Shown piece by piece: positions 34,139 through 43,315 of a stretch of 64,000 nucleotides of DNA; the stretch's first letter is position 1, and the number at the start of each line of letters is the position of its first letter. The stretch comes from Hahella sp050299855 (GTDB lineage: Bacteria > Pseudomonadota > Gammaproteobacteria > Pseudomonadales > Oleiphilaceae). The notes under the pieces are model-generated. The model saw only the letters and a program-made list of their open reading frames with translations. It did no database searches and was not told the DNA's origin. The stretch lies in the NCBI GenBank assembly GCA_050299855.1, contig JBNKWQ010000021.1:1-64000 (forward strand), read 5' to 3'. The position numbers and the translations under genes were made by a program.

Positions 34139-35374
34139 ATGCAATGGTGGATCAACGCAGAACTGGCGACACTGACTCCCGACTATGATGAGTATGGGCT
34201 GAAATCCAACCATGCTTTGGGCGTGTTGGACGAACAAATCAGTTGCATCATCCCCATGACCGCCTGGCAGGCTCAAGCCGGTGACGAAATCCATGATGTG
34301 CAAGGCCGACTGATCACACCAGGACTGATCGACTGCCACACCCACCTGGTCTATGCCGGGCACCGGGCTATGGAATTTGAGCAACGGCTGCAGGGTGCCA
34401 CATACGCCGATATTGCCCGCCAGGGCGGCGGCATTCTATCGACAGTAAAGGCCACCCGCGCTGTCAGTGAACAGGAATTATTGGAACAGTCCGCCCTGCG
34501 GCTTGAAGCACTGATCGCCGAGGGCGTGACCACTGTCGAAATCAAATCCGGCTATGGGCTGGATCTGGATTCAGAACTCAAGATGCTGCGGGTTGCCCGG
34601 CGCCTGGAACAACGGTATCCGATACGGGTCAAAACCAGCCTGCTAGCCGCCCACGCGTTACCCCCAGAATACAAAGATCATCCTGAAGCTTTCATCGACT
34701 GGGTCTGCCTGGAAGCCATTCCGGCAGCAGCAGCTGAAAAACTGGCAGATGCCGTCGATGTTTTCTGTGAAGAGATCGGTTTCAACGCAGGCCAATGCCT
34801 AAGAATATTTGAAGCTGCCCAGCATCATGGACTGCCGGTAAAGGGCCATATGGAACAACTGAGTAATCTGGGTGGTTCAGCCATCGCCGCCTCCTTCAAG
34901 GCGTTGTCAGTGGATCATCTGGAGCACCTCGATATTCAGGGCGTCAAAGGGATTGCGGAATCCGGCACTGTGGCCACTCTGCTGCCAGGGGCTTTCTACT
35001 TTCTACGCGAGCAGCGTCTACCCCCCATTGAGCAGTTGCGCGAATACCGGGTTCCCATGGCCCTGGCCAGTGACCTCAATCCAGGGTCATCTCCGCTGGC
35101 TTCATTACGCCTGATGCTGAACATGGCCTGCACCCTGTTCCGGTTGACTCCAGCAGAAGCCCTGGCAGGCGTCACCCGCAATGGTGCCCAGGCGTTGGGT
35201 CTGTCCGCGCTGACCGGGCAATTGCAGGAAGGCCTGCAGGCCGATTTTATCCAATGGAACCTCGAGCATCCTGCACAACTGAGTTACCAGTTCGGCACCC
35301 AGGATGTCAGACAGCGTGTATTTGCCGGCACTATTACATCCCCCTACCTTTCCAATTATCGAAGAGATGCCTGA
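34139..35374 (+). CDS. hutI: Imidazolonepropionase
   Basis: About 411 residues from ATG 34139 (AGGGG upstream). Opens the imidazolone ring to N-formimino-glutamate, third step of histidine breakdown. Amidohydrolase metal site DCHTHLVYAGHR (about 63-74), EIKSGYGLD, KGHMEQLSNLGG with metal His, SVDHLEHL and ASDLNPGSSP with catalytic Asp. Length normal (about 405). Followed at once by hutG. Confidence 0.95.
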   Translation: MQWWINAELATLTPDYDEYGLKSNHALGVLDEQISCIIPMTAWQAQAGDEIHDVQGRLITPGLIDCHTHLVYAGHRAMEFEQRLQGATYADIARQGGGILSTVKATRAVSEQELLEQSALRLEALIAEGVTTVEIKSGYGLDLDSELKMLRVARRLEQRYPIRVKTSLLAAHALPPEYKDHPEAFIDWVCLEAIPAAAAEKLADAVDVFCEEIGFNAGQCLRIFEAAQHHGLPVKGHMEQLSNLGGSAIAASFKALSVDHLEHLDIQGVKGIAESGTVATLLPGAFYFLREQRLPPIEQLREYRVPMALASDLNPGSSPLASLRLMLNMACTLFRLTPAEALAGVTRNGAQALGLSALTGQLQEGLQADFIQWNLEHPAQLSYQFGTQDVRQRVFAGTITSPYLSNYRRDA

Positions 35375-35375
35375 T

Positions 35376-36392
35376 ATGACACAGAAACCAGATGCCAGAC
35401 TTTGGCAGGGTCGTCTCGATTCTGAAGATGGTCCAACCGCTCTTCGCTGGCACCAGATGATGAAACCTGTTCCTGATGAACCGCAATCGGGTGTCGCGCT
35501 ATTGGGTTATCCCTGCGACCTGGGTGTGGCCGCCAATCATGGCCGTATCGGTGCTGCCGAGGGTCCCGATATTATCCGCAAAACTCTCGCTAGCCAGCCC
35601 TGGCACCACAGCGGCATGGTCTGCGATGCCGGTAATATTGTCTGGCAGGGGGAACTGGAGTCAGCACAATCCAGTCTCGCGGAGCAAGTCTGCAACCTTC
35701 TGCGCCACCAGTTATCGCCACTGGTGTTAGGTGGCGGACATGACGTTGCCTGGGGCAGTTATCAGGGGCTGCGACGCTATCTTGACCAACATGCTGCCTG
35801 CCAACCCAAACTGGGCGTTTTGAATTTTGATGCCCACTTTGACCTGCGTAGCGACAGCCATGGCGCCAGTTCAGGAACGCCTTTTTACCAGATTGCCCGT
35901 GACTGTGAAGCCAGACAGATTCCTTTTCACTACGCCGTGATCGGTGTCAGCCGACACTCCAACACCCAGGCATTGTTTGAGCGGGCAGATCATTGGCAAG
36001 TCAATTGGGTGGGAGACCAGGACTCCGGCGTCCATCAACTGGATTATCTCAGCAACCGGCTTGCAGGTTATCTCGACCAGGTGGATGCCCTCTATCTGAC
36101 CATCGATATGGATGCCTTCCCGGCCACCTCCGCCCCCGGAGTCAGCGCCCCTGCGCCACGAGGTATTTCTGTGGAGGTTGTGGAACACCTGCTGAACCTG
36201 GTCGCGGCCAGCGGTAAGCCGGTACTTCTGGCCGAAATCGCCGAGTTTAACCCGACCTTTGATATCGACTCTCACACTGCGCGTCTGGCGGCCCGCTTAA
36301 GCGCCATTCTCGCTCAGCTGTTGGCAGACTCGCGTCAGCAGCCACAGTTTCCTGTTCCGCTTAAGCCATCAGCAGCTGCAACAGGTCTCTAG
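35376..36392 (+). CDS. hutG: Formimidoylglutamase
   Basis: About 338 residues from ATG 35376, right after the hutI stop. Arginase/ureohydrolase fold with Mn ligands in GGGHDVAWGSYQGL (about 122), NFDAHFDLR (about 148) and YLTIDMDAFPATSAPG (about 244). Converts N-formimino-glutamate to glutamate and formamide in one step, so this is the four-enzyme version of the pathway and no HutF is needed. The 3' end runs into a 17-bp tandem repeat that covers the stop codon. Confidence 0.93.
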   Translation: MTQKPDARLWQGRLDSEDGPTALRWHQMMKPVPDEPQSGVALLGYPCDLGVAANHGRIGAAEGPDIIRKTLASQPWHHSGMVCDAGNIVWQGELESAQSSLAEQVCNLLRHQLSPLVLGGGHDVAWGSYQGLRRYLDQHAACQPKLGVLNFDAHFDLRSDSHGASSGTPFYQIARDCEARQIPFHYAVIGVSRHSNTQALFERADHWQVNWVGDQDSGVHQLDYLSNRLAGYLDQVDALYLTIDMDAFPATSAPGVSAPAPRGISVEVVEHLLNLVAASGKPVLLAEIAEFNPTFDIDSHTARLAARLSAILAQLLADSRQQPQFPVPLKPSAAATGL

Positions 36393-36460
36393 TAGCAACA
36401 GATATCTAGCAAAAACGGGTGTCCAGCAAAAACCGGATGTCCAGCAAAAACAGATAGTTA
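36378..36460. repeat. ~17-bp imperfect tandem repeat (5 units) between hutG and hutU
   Basis: Units begin with GCAACA or GCAAAAAC at 36378, 36395, 36409, 36426 and 36444, 14-18 bases long, each ending in TA or CCA. The first overlaps the hutG stop codon. The array ends just before the hutU ribosome site (TTAGGAGGTG). Confidence 0.75.
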
Positions 36461-36483
36461 GCACACCAGTTAGGAGGTGACAC

Positions 36484-38208
36484 ATGTCCGATCCATCCAG
36501 CAACACAGATCCACGCCAGGGAACTCGTTTGGATACTCGCCGTACTATTCGCGCCAATCACGGAACTGAGCTGCAGGCCAAGTCCTGGCTGACGGAAGCG
36601 CCCTTGCGTATGTTGATGAACAACCTCGACCCTGAAGTAGCAGAACACCCAACCTCACTGGTGGTATACGGCGGCATCGGGCGTGCGGCGCGTAACTGGG
36701 AATGCTACGACAAAATTGTGGAAGTGCTGAAACGACTGGAGGAGGACGAAACCTTGCTGGTACAGTCCGGCAAACCCGTCGGCGTGTTCAAAACCCACTC
36801 GGATGCTCCTCGTGTATTGATAGCCAACTCCAATCTGGTGCCCCACTGGGCCAACTGGGAACATTTTAATGAGCTGGATAAACAAGGCCTGATGATGTAC
36901 GGCCAGATGACCGCCGGTTCCTGGATCTATATCGGCTCACAGGGCATCGTGCAGGGGACCTACGAAACTTTCGGGGCGGTGGCACGCCAGCATTTCAACG
37001 GCGACGCTTCCGGAAAGTGGATACTCACCGGTGGGCTCGGTGGCATGGGTGGTGCTCAGCCACTGGCAGCTACCATGGCAGGATTCTCCATGCTGGCAGT
37101 AGAATGTGATCCGACCCGGATCGAATTCCGCCTCCGCACCCGCTACCTGGACAAGCAGGCCAAAGACCTTGATGAAGCACTGACCATGTTGCACCAGGCC
37201 GGAGAAGCCGGCCAAGCTGTCTCCATCGGCCTCTGTGCCAACGCGGCTGATATCTTTGCCGAACTCGCAGCCCGCAGCATCGTGCCTGATGTTGTGACGG
37301 ACCAGACTTCTGCCCATGATCCCCTGAACGGTTACCTGCCCCAGGGTTGGAGCATGGAATATGCCGCTGAAAAACGCCGGAAGGACCCACAAACCGTCGT
37401 CAAAGCTGCGAAACAATCCATGGCCGTACAAGTACAGGCCATGCTGGACTTACAGAAAGCCGGTGCAGCCACACTGGACTACGGAAACAATATCCGCCAG
37501 ATGGCTTTGGAAGAAGGTGTGAAAAACGCCTTTGATTTCCCCGGCTTCGTTCCCGCTTATATCCGCCCTTTGTTCTGTGAAGGTATAGGCCCATTCCGCT
37601 GGGCAGCACTTTCCGGAGATCCGGAGGACATCTATAAAACCGATGCCAAGGTCAAAGAACTGATTCCGGATAATCATCACCTGCACCAGTGGCTGGATAT
37701 GGCCCGCGAACGTATTGCCTTCCAGGGCCTGCCTGCCCGCATCTGTTGGGTTGGCCTGAAAGACCGTGCCCGCCTGGGCCTGGCTTTCAATGAAATGGTA
37801 CGTAACGGCGAACTCAAAGCGCCCGTGGTTATCGGCCGTGATCACCTGGATTCCGGTTCAGTAGCCAGCCCCAACCGCGAAACTGAAAGCATGCTGGATG
37901 GTTCCGATGCAGTCTCCGACTGGCCGCTCCTGAACGCTATGCTGAACGTGGCCGGTGGGGCTACCTGGGTCTCACTGCATCATGGAGGCGGCGTCGGCAT
38001 GGGCTTCAGCCAACACTCCGGTGTGGTAATTGTTTGTGATGGCTCCGATGCTGCTGACCATCGCTTGGCGCGGGTACTCAGAAATGATCCCGGTACCGGG
38101 GTCATGCGACATGCAGATGCCGGCTATGACATTGCCAAAAACTGTGCCCAGGAAAATCACCTTGACCTGCCCATGTTGTCCGACGGAGAGACCCGAGATG
38201 TCCATTAA
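36484..38208 (+). CDS. hutU: Urocanate hydratase
   Basis: 574 residues, slightly longer than the usual ~557, mainly at the N-terminus. NAD+ serves as an electrophilic cofactor. Marks: GGIGRAARNWECYD, GQMTAGSWIYIGSQGIVQGTYET, GKWILTGGLGGMGGAQPLA (dinucleotide region, about 178-196), the active-site Cys region FGEGIG-like CEGIGPFRWAALSGDP, and the C-terminal LHHGGGVGMGFSQHSGVVIV. Strong AGGAGGTG ribosome site. Its end overlaps hutH by 11 bases. Confidence 0.95.
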   Translation: MSDPSSNTDPRQGTRLDTRRTIRANHGTELQAKSWLTEAPLRMLMNNLDPEVAEHPTSLVVYGGIGRAARNWECYDKIVEVLKRLEEDETLLVQSGKPVGVFKTHSDAPRVLIANSNLVPHWANWEHFNELDKQGLMMYGQMTAGSWIYIGSQGIVQGTYETFGAVARQHFNGDASGKWILTGGLGGMGGAQPLAATMAGFSMLAVECDPTRIEFRLRTRYLDKQAKDLDEALTMLHQAGEAGQAVSIGLCANAADIFAELAARSIVPDVVTDQTSAHDPLNGYLPQGWSMEYAAEKRRKDPQTVVKAAKQSMAVQVQAMLDLQKAGAATLDYGNNIRQMALEEGVKNAFDFPGFVPAYIRPLFCEGIGPFRWAALSGDPEDIYKTDAKVKELIPDNHHLHQWLDMARERIAFQGLPARICWVGLKDRARLGLAFNEMVRNGELKAPVVIGRDHLDSGSVASPNRETESMLDGSDAVSDWPLLNAMLNVAGGATWVSLHHGGGVGMGFSQHSGVVIVCDGSDAADHRLARVLRNDPGTGVMRHADAGYDIAKNCAQENHLDLPMLSDGETRDVH

Positions 38209-39742
38209 CCATTTAGCTTTAAATCCCGGCCGCCTGACTTTGGCAGAACTGCGTAGAATCAGTCGAGAACCTGTGTCCCTGGCGCTGACAGATGACACTT
38301 ATACGAACATGCAGAAATCCGCAGATACCGTCAGCCGTGTGATGAAAGAAGGCCGTGTGGTTTACGGCATTAATACCGGCTTCGGACTGCTGGCCAACAC
38401 CCGCATTGCCGAACATGAGCTGGAAACCCTGCAGCGCTCGATCGTTCTGTCCCATGCGGCCGGGACCGGCGAATTCATGTCAGATGCCACCGTCAGACTG
38501 ATGATGACACTGAAGGTCAATGCACTTGCCCGGGGCTTTTCCGGTGTCCGGCGAGTGGTTGTGGATGCCTTGATAAGTCTGGTCAACAAGGGCGTATACC
38601 CCATAGTGCCGAAGAAGGGTTCTGTGGGCGCCTCAGGCGATCTGGCCCCCCTGGCCCACATGAGCTGCCTGCTGTTGGGCGAAGGTCAGGCGCGCTATGA
38701 AGGCGAAATCATTGATGCCCAAACGGCGCTGGATATCGCCGGACTGCAACCCCTGCCCCTGGCACCCAAGGAAGGTCTGGCTTTGCTGAACGGCACTCAG
38801 GCTTCCACGGCATTTGCCCTGGAAGGTTTGTTCCAGGCTGAAGATCTGTTTGCTGCCGGAGCCGTTACAGGGGCTATGACGGTTGAAGCCGCCTTGGGTA
38901 GCCGTGTACCTTTCGATGCACGCATCCACGAAGTGCGTGGCCAGCCCGGCCAGATTGAAGTGGCGGCACTTTATCGTCACCTGTTGGATGACAGCTCGGA
39001 AATCGCCCGCAGCCACACGGATTGCGGCAAAGTACAGGACCCTTATTCGCTGCGTTGCCAGCCACAAGTTATGGGAGCCTGTCTGGACCAGATCCGCCAC
39101 GCTGCCAAAGTGCTGGAAATTGAGGCCAACGCGGTGTCGGATAATCCACTGGTGTTTGCCGATGACAACGAGATTTTGTCCGGCGGTAATTTCCATGCCG
39201 AACCTGTCGCCATGGTGGCGGATAATCTGGCCCTGGCCCTGGCCGAAATCGGCTCCCTGTCAGAACGACGCATGGCGCTGATGATCGACAGCAACATGTC
39301 CAAGCTGCCGCCATTCCTGGTGGAAAACGGGGGGGTGAATTCCGGCTTTATGATTGCCCAGGTTACCAGTGCTGCACTGGCCAGCGAAAACAAGAGCCTC
39401 GCCCATCCGGCCAGTGTGGACAGCCTGCCAACCTCCGCTAACCAGGAAGACCATGTTTCCATGGCCACCTTCGCCGCGCGACGCCTGCATGATATGGCGG
39501 ATAACACCCGCGGAATTCTGGCAATTGAAATACTGGCTGCCGCACAAGGGTTGGATTTTCGCAATCCGCTGAAATCCTCGCCATTGGTGGAGAAGGCCCG
39601 TAGGTCGGTTCGCGGTGTTGTGCCCTTCTATGACCACGACCGCTATTTCGGTCCCGACATTGAGCATGCCAAGCAACTCTTGGCATCAGCGGTGTTTAAT
39701 GACTGGATGACAACGGGTGTGTTGCCTAGCGCAAACGCTTAA
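38198..39742 (+). CDS. hutH: Histidine ammonia-lyase
   Basis: 514 residues from ATG 38198 (the frame extends upstream inside hutU but the protein starts at SINHLALNPGRLTLAEL). First enzyme of histidine breakdown, yielding urocanate. The self-formed MIO cofactor comes from Ala-Ser-Gly in GSVGASGDLAPLAHM (about 140-154); YGINTGFG and QDPYSLRCQPQVMG are also diagnostic. Last gene of hutIGUH, followed by an intrinsic terminator. No histidine permease is encoded nearby. Confidence 0.96.
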   Translation: MSINHLALNPGRLTLAELRRISREPVSLALTDDTYTNMQKSADTVSRVMKEGRVVYGINTGFGLLANTRIAEHELETLQRSIVLSHAAGTGEFMSDATVRLMMTLKVNALARGFSGVRRVVVDALISLVNKGVYPIVPKKGSVGASGDLAPLAHMSCLLLGEGQARYEGEIIDAQTALDIAGLQPLPLAPKEGLALLNGTQASTAFALEGLFQAEDLFAAGAVTGAMTVEAALGSRVPFDARIHEVRGQPGQIEVAALYRHLLDDSSEIARSHTDCGKVQDPYSLRCQPQVMGACLDQIRHAAKVLEIEANAVSDNPLVFADDNEILSGGNFHAEPVAMVADNLALALAEIGSLSERRMALMIDSNMSKLPPFLVENGGVNSGFMIAQVTSAALASENKSLAHPASVDSLPTSANQEDHVSMATFAARRLHDMADNTRGILAIEILAAAQGLDFRNPLKSSPLVEKARRSVRGVVPFYDHDRYFGPDIEHAKQLLASAVFNDWMTTGVLPSANA

Positions 39743-39772
39743 TTCAGAAATGCGGATTTAAAGTGGAAGAAA

Positions 39773-39802
39773 AGCAGGAGTGCCACACACTCCTGCTTTT
39801 TT
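39773..39802 (+). terminator. Intrinsic terminator of the hut operon
   Basis: Perfect 10-bp stem AGCAGGAGTG / CACTCCTGCT with a 5-base loop followed by TTTTT, 30 bases past the hutH stop. Confidence 0.9.
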
Positions 39803-39841
39803 CAGGTACAGCTTTTCCCAATTTCAGATGCAGCCCTAAGA

Positions 39842-40453
39842 CTAATGCCCCGGCACCCAGCCGGCCTTGTCACCCCATATATCCTCCAGGCGACTATCCC
39901 GTCCACAACCGTAGCGATAGATCTTGTAACGCACCGGATTTTTCTTGTAGTAATCCTGATGATAGTCTTCCGCGGGCCAGAAGGTCGTGGCGGGACTGAT
40001 CTCCGTGTAGATGGTTCCTTTTAGCATGCCGCTATTGACCAGCTCTGTCTTGCTGGCTTCTGCCAGTTGCTTCTGCTCATCGTTCAGATAAAAAATCGCA
40101 GATCGGTATTGATGCCCGCCATCACAGAACTGACGATCTTTCACTAATGGATCTACTGCATGCCAGAATACCTGCAACAGTTGCTCGTAGCTGACGACTT
40201 GCGGGTCATAGGTCACTTTCACTGACTCGGCATGTCCAGTGCCTCCAGCCGAAACCTGCTTGTAAGTCGGATGATCCACATGGCCACCGATATAGCCGGA
40301 AACGGCAGATGTCACGCCGGGCACTTTTTCAAAATCGGACTCGGTACACCAGAAACAGCCTCCGGCGAAAACAGCTTCAGCCGCGCTCGCAGAGTAACTC
40401 GTAAAGCCTGCAAGAAAGCAGCTCAACAACACTGATAATTTAATCAACTTCAT
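39842..40453 (-). CDS. msrA: Exported peptide-methionine (S)-S-oxide reductase
   Basis: 203 residues with a Sec signal peptide (LIKLSVLLSCFLAGFTSYSASA), so a periplasmic MsrA. Active-site Cys in FAGGCFWCTESDFEK (about 32-46), then GGTGHAESVKVTYDP and ATTFWPAEDYHQDYY. Reduces the S epimer of methionine sulfoxide. Overlaps msrB by 4 bases, which ties the two repair enzymes together. Ends convergent with the hut operon. Confidence 0.92.
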   Translation of the reverse strand: MKLIKLSVLLSCFLAGFTSYSASAAEAVFAGGCFWCTESDFEKVPGVTSAVSGYIGGHVDHPTYKQVSAGGTGHAESVKVTYDPQVVSYEQLLQVFWHAVDPLVKDRQFCDGGHQYRSAIFYLNDEQKQLAEASKTELVNSGMLKGTIYTEISPATTFWPAEDYHQDYYKKNPVRYKIYRYGCGRDSRLEDIWGDKAGWVPGH

Positions 40454-40968
40454 ACACGCAACTCCGGCAAGGATTCTGTCGAGGGAACAAATCGCAGGGC
40501 AACCCCATTATTACACCAGCGCTGTCCAGTGGGTTTGGGGCCATCGGTAAATACATGCCCTTGATGGCCACCGCAGCGGGCACAATGATATTCGGTACGA
40601 GGAATAATCAGCTTAAAATCCCGGGATGTACCGATATGCCCTTCAATGGGTTGAAAGAAGCTCGGCCAGCCGGTGCCGCTGTCAAATTTGGCGGAGGACA
40701 TAAACAACGGCAGATAGCAGGCCGCGCAGAGGTATGTTCCTTCACGCTTTTCTTTATTCAAAGGGCTGGACCAGGGTCGTTCCGTGTCTTCCTCAAACAG
40801 CACCTCATATTGCTGTTCGCTCAATAGTGCTTTCCATTCTGCATCGGTTTTTTCCAGTGGCGGAAAATCCCCTTTAGCGGCCATACTTGAATCTGCTACC
40901 ACGCTGCGCCCCACGGCCAGCGCGACAGCGGCAGCAACGGTTCCGGTGATAAAGTGTCGTCTGTTCAT
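40450..40968 (-). CDS. msrB: Exported peptide-methionine (R)-S-oxide reductase
   Basis: 172 residues. The start NRRHFITGTVAAAVALAVG is a twin-arginine-type signal (RRxF followed by a moderately hydrophobic core). SelR domain about 45-165: zinc pairs CAAC and CARCGGHQGHVF, catalytic Cys in GQRWCNNGVALRF, where most family members have RYCINS. Repairs the R epimer in the periplasm. First gene of the msrBA pair. Confidence 0.9.
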   Translation of the reverse strand: MNRRHFITGTVAAAVALAVGRSVVADSSMAAKGDFPPLEKTDAEWKALLSEQQYEVLFEEDTERPWSSPLNKEKREGTYLCAACYLPLFMSSAKFDSGTGWPSFFQPIEGHIGTSRDFKLIIPRTEYHCARCGGHQGHVFTDGPKPTGQRWCNNGVALRFVPSTESLPELRV

Positions 40969-41165
40969 ACTAATGCCTCATTGGCCCTTAAGGTCTGTAG
41001 GATTTTCGACCATGGTAATGATAAAAAATTCCCTCTGCGGATAAATTTGTGCCAATACTTGGCAGATGACCCGGCCCAATGAACTGAGCAACTTTGTCCA
41101 AGTAATTTGCCGGTAAGGGCGATAAAGTGGTTTCCATATTGCAGGAACCAGCGTGAGTGGCGGTC

Positions 41166-41993
41166 ATGAGAGCAGAAAACGAATTTCAATTTGTCAGAAA
41201 TGAACAACTGAAAAATATCACCGTGCTGCAGGCCGCGATGAACGATTTCGCCTACGACAAACATGCCCATGAGGAATATTCCTTCGGCCTTACCCTTTCT
41301 GGGCGACAGGACTTTTTCACCGGCGGGACCTTTTACCGCAGCCTTCCGGGTCAGATCATTATTTTTAACCCGGGAGAAGTCCACGATGGTCATTCGGGTA
41401 TTGATGAAACCCTGCGCTACAGCATGATCTATATTCATCCCGAGGAAATGGAACCCATGCTGGAAAGTGCCGGTATCCGCCAGGCCAGAGATTTTCAGAT
41501 TAAGGGAACCCTGTTGCAGGACGACCTTTTGCGGCAGCGACTGACCAATCTGGCCCGCCTGGTCAATCAGCGAGGAAGCAATAAGCTGGAAATGGAGTGC
41601 AAACTCTATCAGCTGGCAGCTCGCATCGCCCAACGCTGCGGTCAATTTGAGGCCAGCCAGCTGCGGCAACGCAAAGACCGGCTATTACTCCAGGCGAAGG
41701 ATTATATTCATGCTCATTTGCGGGAAGAGCTCACCCTGAACAACATCAGTGAAGCGGCGAATCTCTCTAAATATCATTTCCTGCGCCTGTTCCGCAGCCA
41801 GTTCGGTATTACGCCTCACCAGTACATCGTCAACTGCCGGATCAATCAGGCACGCAAAGCTCTTGAGACAGGCACATCCGTCGACGACCTGGTGGCAGAA
41901 CTGGGATTTAGTGATGTCAGCCATTTTAACCGACGCTTCAAGCCCATTTACGGGATGACACCCCGTCAGTATCAGCAAAGCATCACTACCTAG
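41166..41993 (+). CDS. AraC-family regulator beside a LysE-type exporter
   Basis: About 275 residues from ATG 41166 (a GTG three codons earlier is possible). An N-terminal cupin (YDKHAHEEYSFGLTLSGRQDFF, IIFNPGEVHDGHSG, about 30-90) precedes two HTH motifs: LTLNNISEAANLSKYHFLRLFR and VDDLVAELGFSDVSHFNRRFK, ending FKPIYGMTPRQYQQS. This layout, together with a LysE-family gene 68 bases downstream, is a common amino-acid export module; the inducer is unknown. Confidence 0.85.
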   Translation: MRAENEFQFVRNEQLKNITVLQAAMNDFAYDKHAHEEYSFGLTLSGRQDFFTGGTFYRSLPGQIIIFNPGEVHDGHSGIDETLRYSMIYIHPEEMEPMLESAGIRQARDFQIKGTLLQDDLLRQRLTNLARLVNQRGSNKLEMECKLYQLAARIAQRCGQFEASQLRQRKDRLLLQAKDYIHAHLREELTLNNISEAANLSKYHFLRLFRSQFGITPHQYIVNCRINQARKALETGTSVDDLVAELGFSDVSHFNRRFKPIYGMTPRQYQQSITT

Positions 41994-42061
41994 TTTTCCG
42001 CACGGCCCATTAGACACTCGTCTGCACCAGACTTCTACATCCATTTCAAAAGACGCTCGTT

Positions 42062-42655
42062 ATGATTGAAATACTTGCCTATGCCCTGGGTATTATGTAT
42101 TCGCCTGGGCCTGTGAATTTGCTGAGCCTGAATTCCGGCCTGAACGGACAGTTCCGGTCTTCCCTCGGTTTTTTTGTCGGGGTGGGATTTGCCTTGCTCC
42201 TGCTGTTTCTCGTGTTCGGCTATGGTGGCGTCTGGTTGCTTGATGACCAGAACCGGAGAATCATCAGCCTGGTGGGGAGCCTGTATATCGCTTATCTGGC
42301 ATATCGAGTTGCCCGGTCAAACGTAGAAGTGGATAACAGTGCATCCCAGGCAGCACAACTACGTTTCCGGGACGGCTTGTTAATGCAACTGCTGAACCCA
42401 AAGGGAATTATTGCCACTGTCCCTATTGCCACCGTGCAGTTCCCTGCAGCGAATATTACCGGGATGAAAATACTGATCTGGTCATTGCTGCTGTCGGTCC
42501 TCGCCATCGGCGCTCCAGGCAGCTATTCGCTCATGGGATTAAAGTTGAGCCACTGGGTAAGCAAGCCGATATATTTCAAGGTCATCAACCTGTCCATGTC
42601 TGCTCTGCTGCAATTTGTGGCAGTCGATATTGCTTACGATGCTTTGCACCTGTAG
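42062..42655 (+). CDS. LysE/RhtB-family exporter
   Basis: 197 residues, about six hydrophobic segments, the normal length. The N-terminal block ALGIMYSPGPVNLLSLNSGL (about 8-27) corresponds to the GP-N conserved motif of the family, and FRDGLLMQLLNPKGI (about 103-117) to the central NPK motif. Exports an amino acid or derivative. Probably controlled by the adjacent AraC protein. Confidence 0.85.
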   Translation: MIEILAYALGIMYSPGPVNLLSLNSGLNGQFRSSLGFFVGVGFALLLLFLVFGYGGVWLLDDQNRRIISLVGSLYIAYLAYRVARSNVEVDNSASQAAQLRFRDGLLMQLLNPKGIIATVPIATVQFPAANITGMKILIWSLLLSVLAIGAPGSYSLMGLKLSHWVSKPIYFKVINLSMSALLQFVAVDIAYDALHL

Positions 42656-42703
42656 CGCCAGATATCAAAGTTATCCTCGGCATGGCTGTCCCGGCCCTGG
42701 TCG

Positions 42704-43213
42704 CTACATACTTAAGCGACGGCTCTGCCAATAATGCGAACGCCAATAGTCATCCTGCAGATTGGAGATCATCACGCCCTTGCTTTTGGACGCGTGCAGG
42801 AACTGATTGTTATCCACATAGATACCGACATGGCGCACGTTGGAGGAAATACGGAAAAACACCAGATCTCCGGGAGCAAGTTGATGAGTGTCGACGGGAT
42901 AGCCTTTGACTGCCAGCTGTTCTGTAGTTCGAGGAAGGGTTTTGTGAAACTTCGACTGGAAAGTAACGTGTACAAAACCTGAGCAGTCAATACCCTGCTT
43001 GCTCAGGCCACCGAGCTGATAACGGGTATTGGCCCATTCATCGTATTGAGCGATAAGAGTACGTACGACTTTTTTGCGAGTCTCGGGGGTATGTGGCTTG
43101 GGTGAATCTTCCAGAACTTGCGGGGGCTTCCGTACATACTGGTTACCATCGGATGGCGTACTGGCACAACCTGTTATCCAGCACAGCAAGACAACGATCA
43201 AGGTGAATTTCAT
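42704..43213 (-). CDS. NlpC/P60-family lipoprotein, cell-wall endopeptidase
   Basis: About 169 residues from ATG 43213 (AGGGGG upstream; the longer frame lacks a ribosome site). Lipobox ITGC places an acylated Cys near residue 16. NlpC/P60 domain about 50-165: catalytic Cys in GIDCSGFVHVTFQ, His in NVRHVGIYVDNNQFLHAS, and LPRTTEQL between. Close to Spr/MepS and NlpC lipoproteins, which cut peptidoglycan cross-links. Outer-membrane anchoring is likely as the residue after Cys is Ala, not Asp. Confidence 0.88.
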   Translation of the reverse strand: MKFTLIVVLLCWITGCASTPSDGNQYVRKPPQVLEDSPKPHTPETRKKVVRTLIAQYDEWANTRYQLGGLSKQGIDCSGFVHVTFQSKFHKTLPRTTEQLAVKGYPVDTHQLAPGDLVFFRISSNVRHVGIYVDNNQFLHASKSKGVMISNLQDDYWRSHYWQSRRLSM

Positions 43214-43315
43214 GGAGCCCCCTGTCATCGGTGGATTCTTGAGTCTAACCCAGTAAATTGTAAATGAGCGTCTAAAGGTGCTAAGAAATGTTATTTTCCG
43301 CTTTCCCATGAGTTT

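Noticed and set aside
38633..39196. Minus-strand frame opposite hutH
   Set aside because: Antisense to a clear histidine ammonia-lyase; composition follows from the codon bias of hutH.
40965..41669. Long minus-strand frame opposite the AraC gene
   Set aside because: No ribosome site or recognisable motif; it is the shadow of a well-supported AraC protein.
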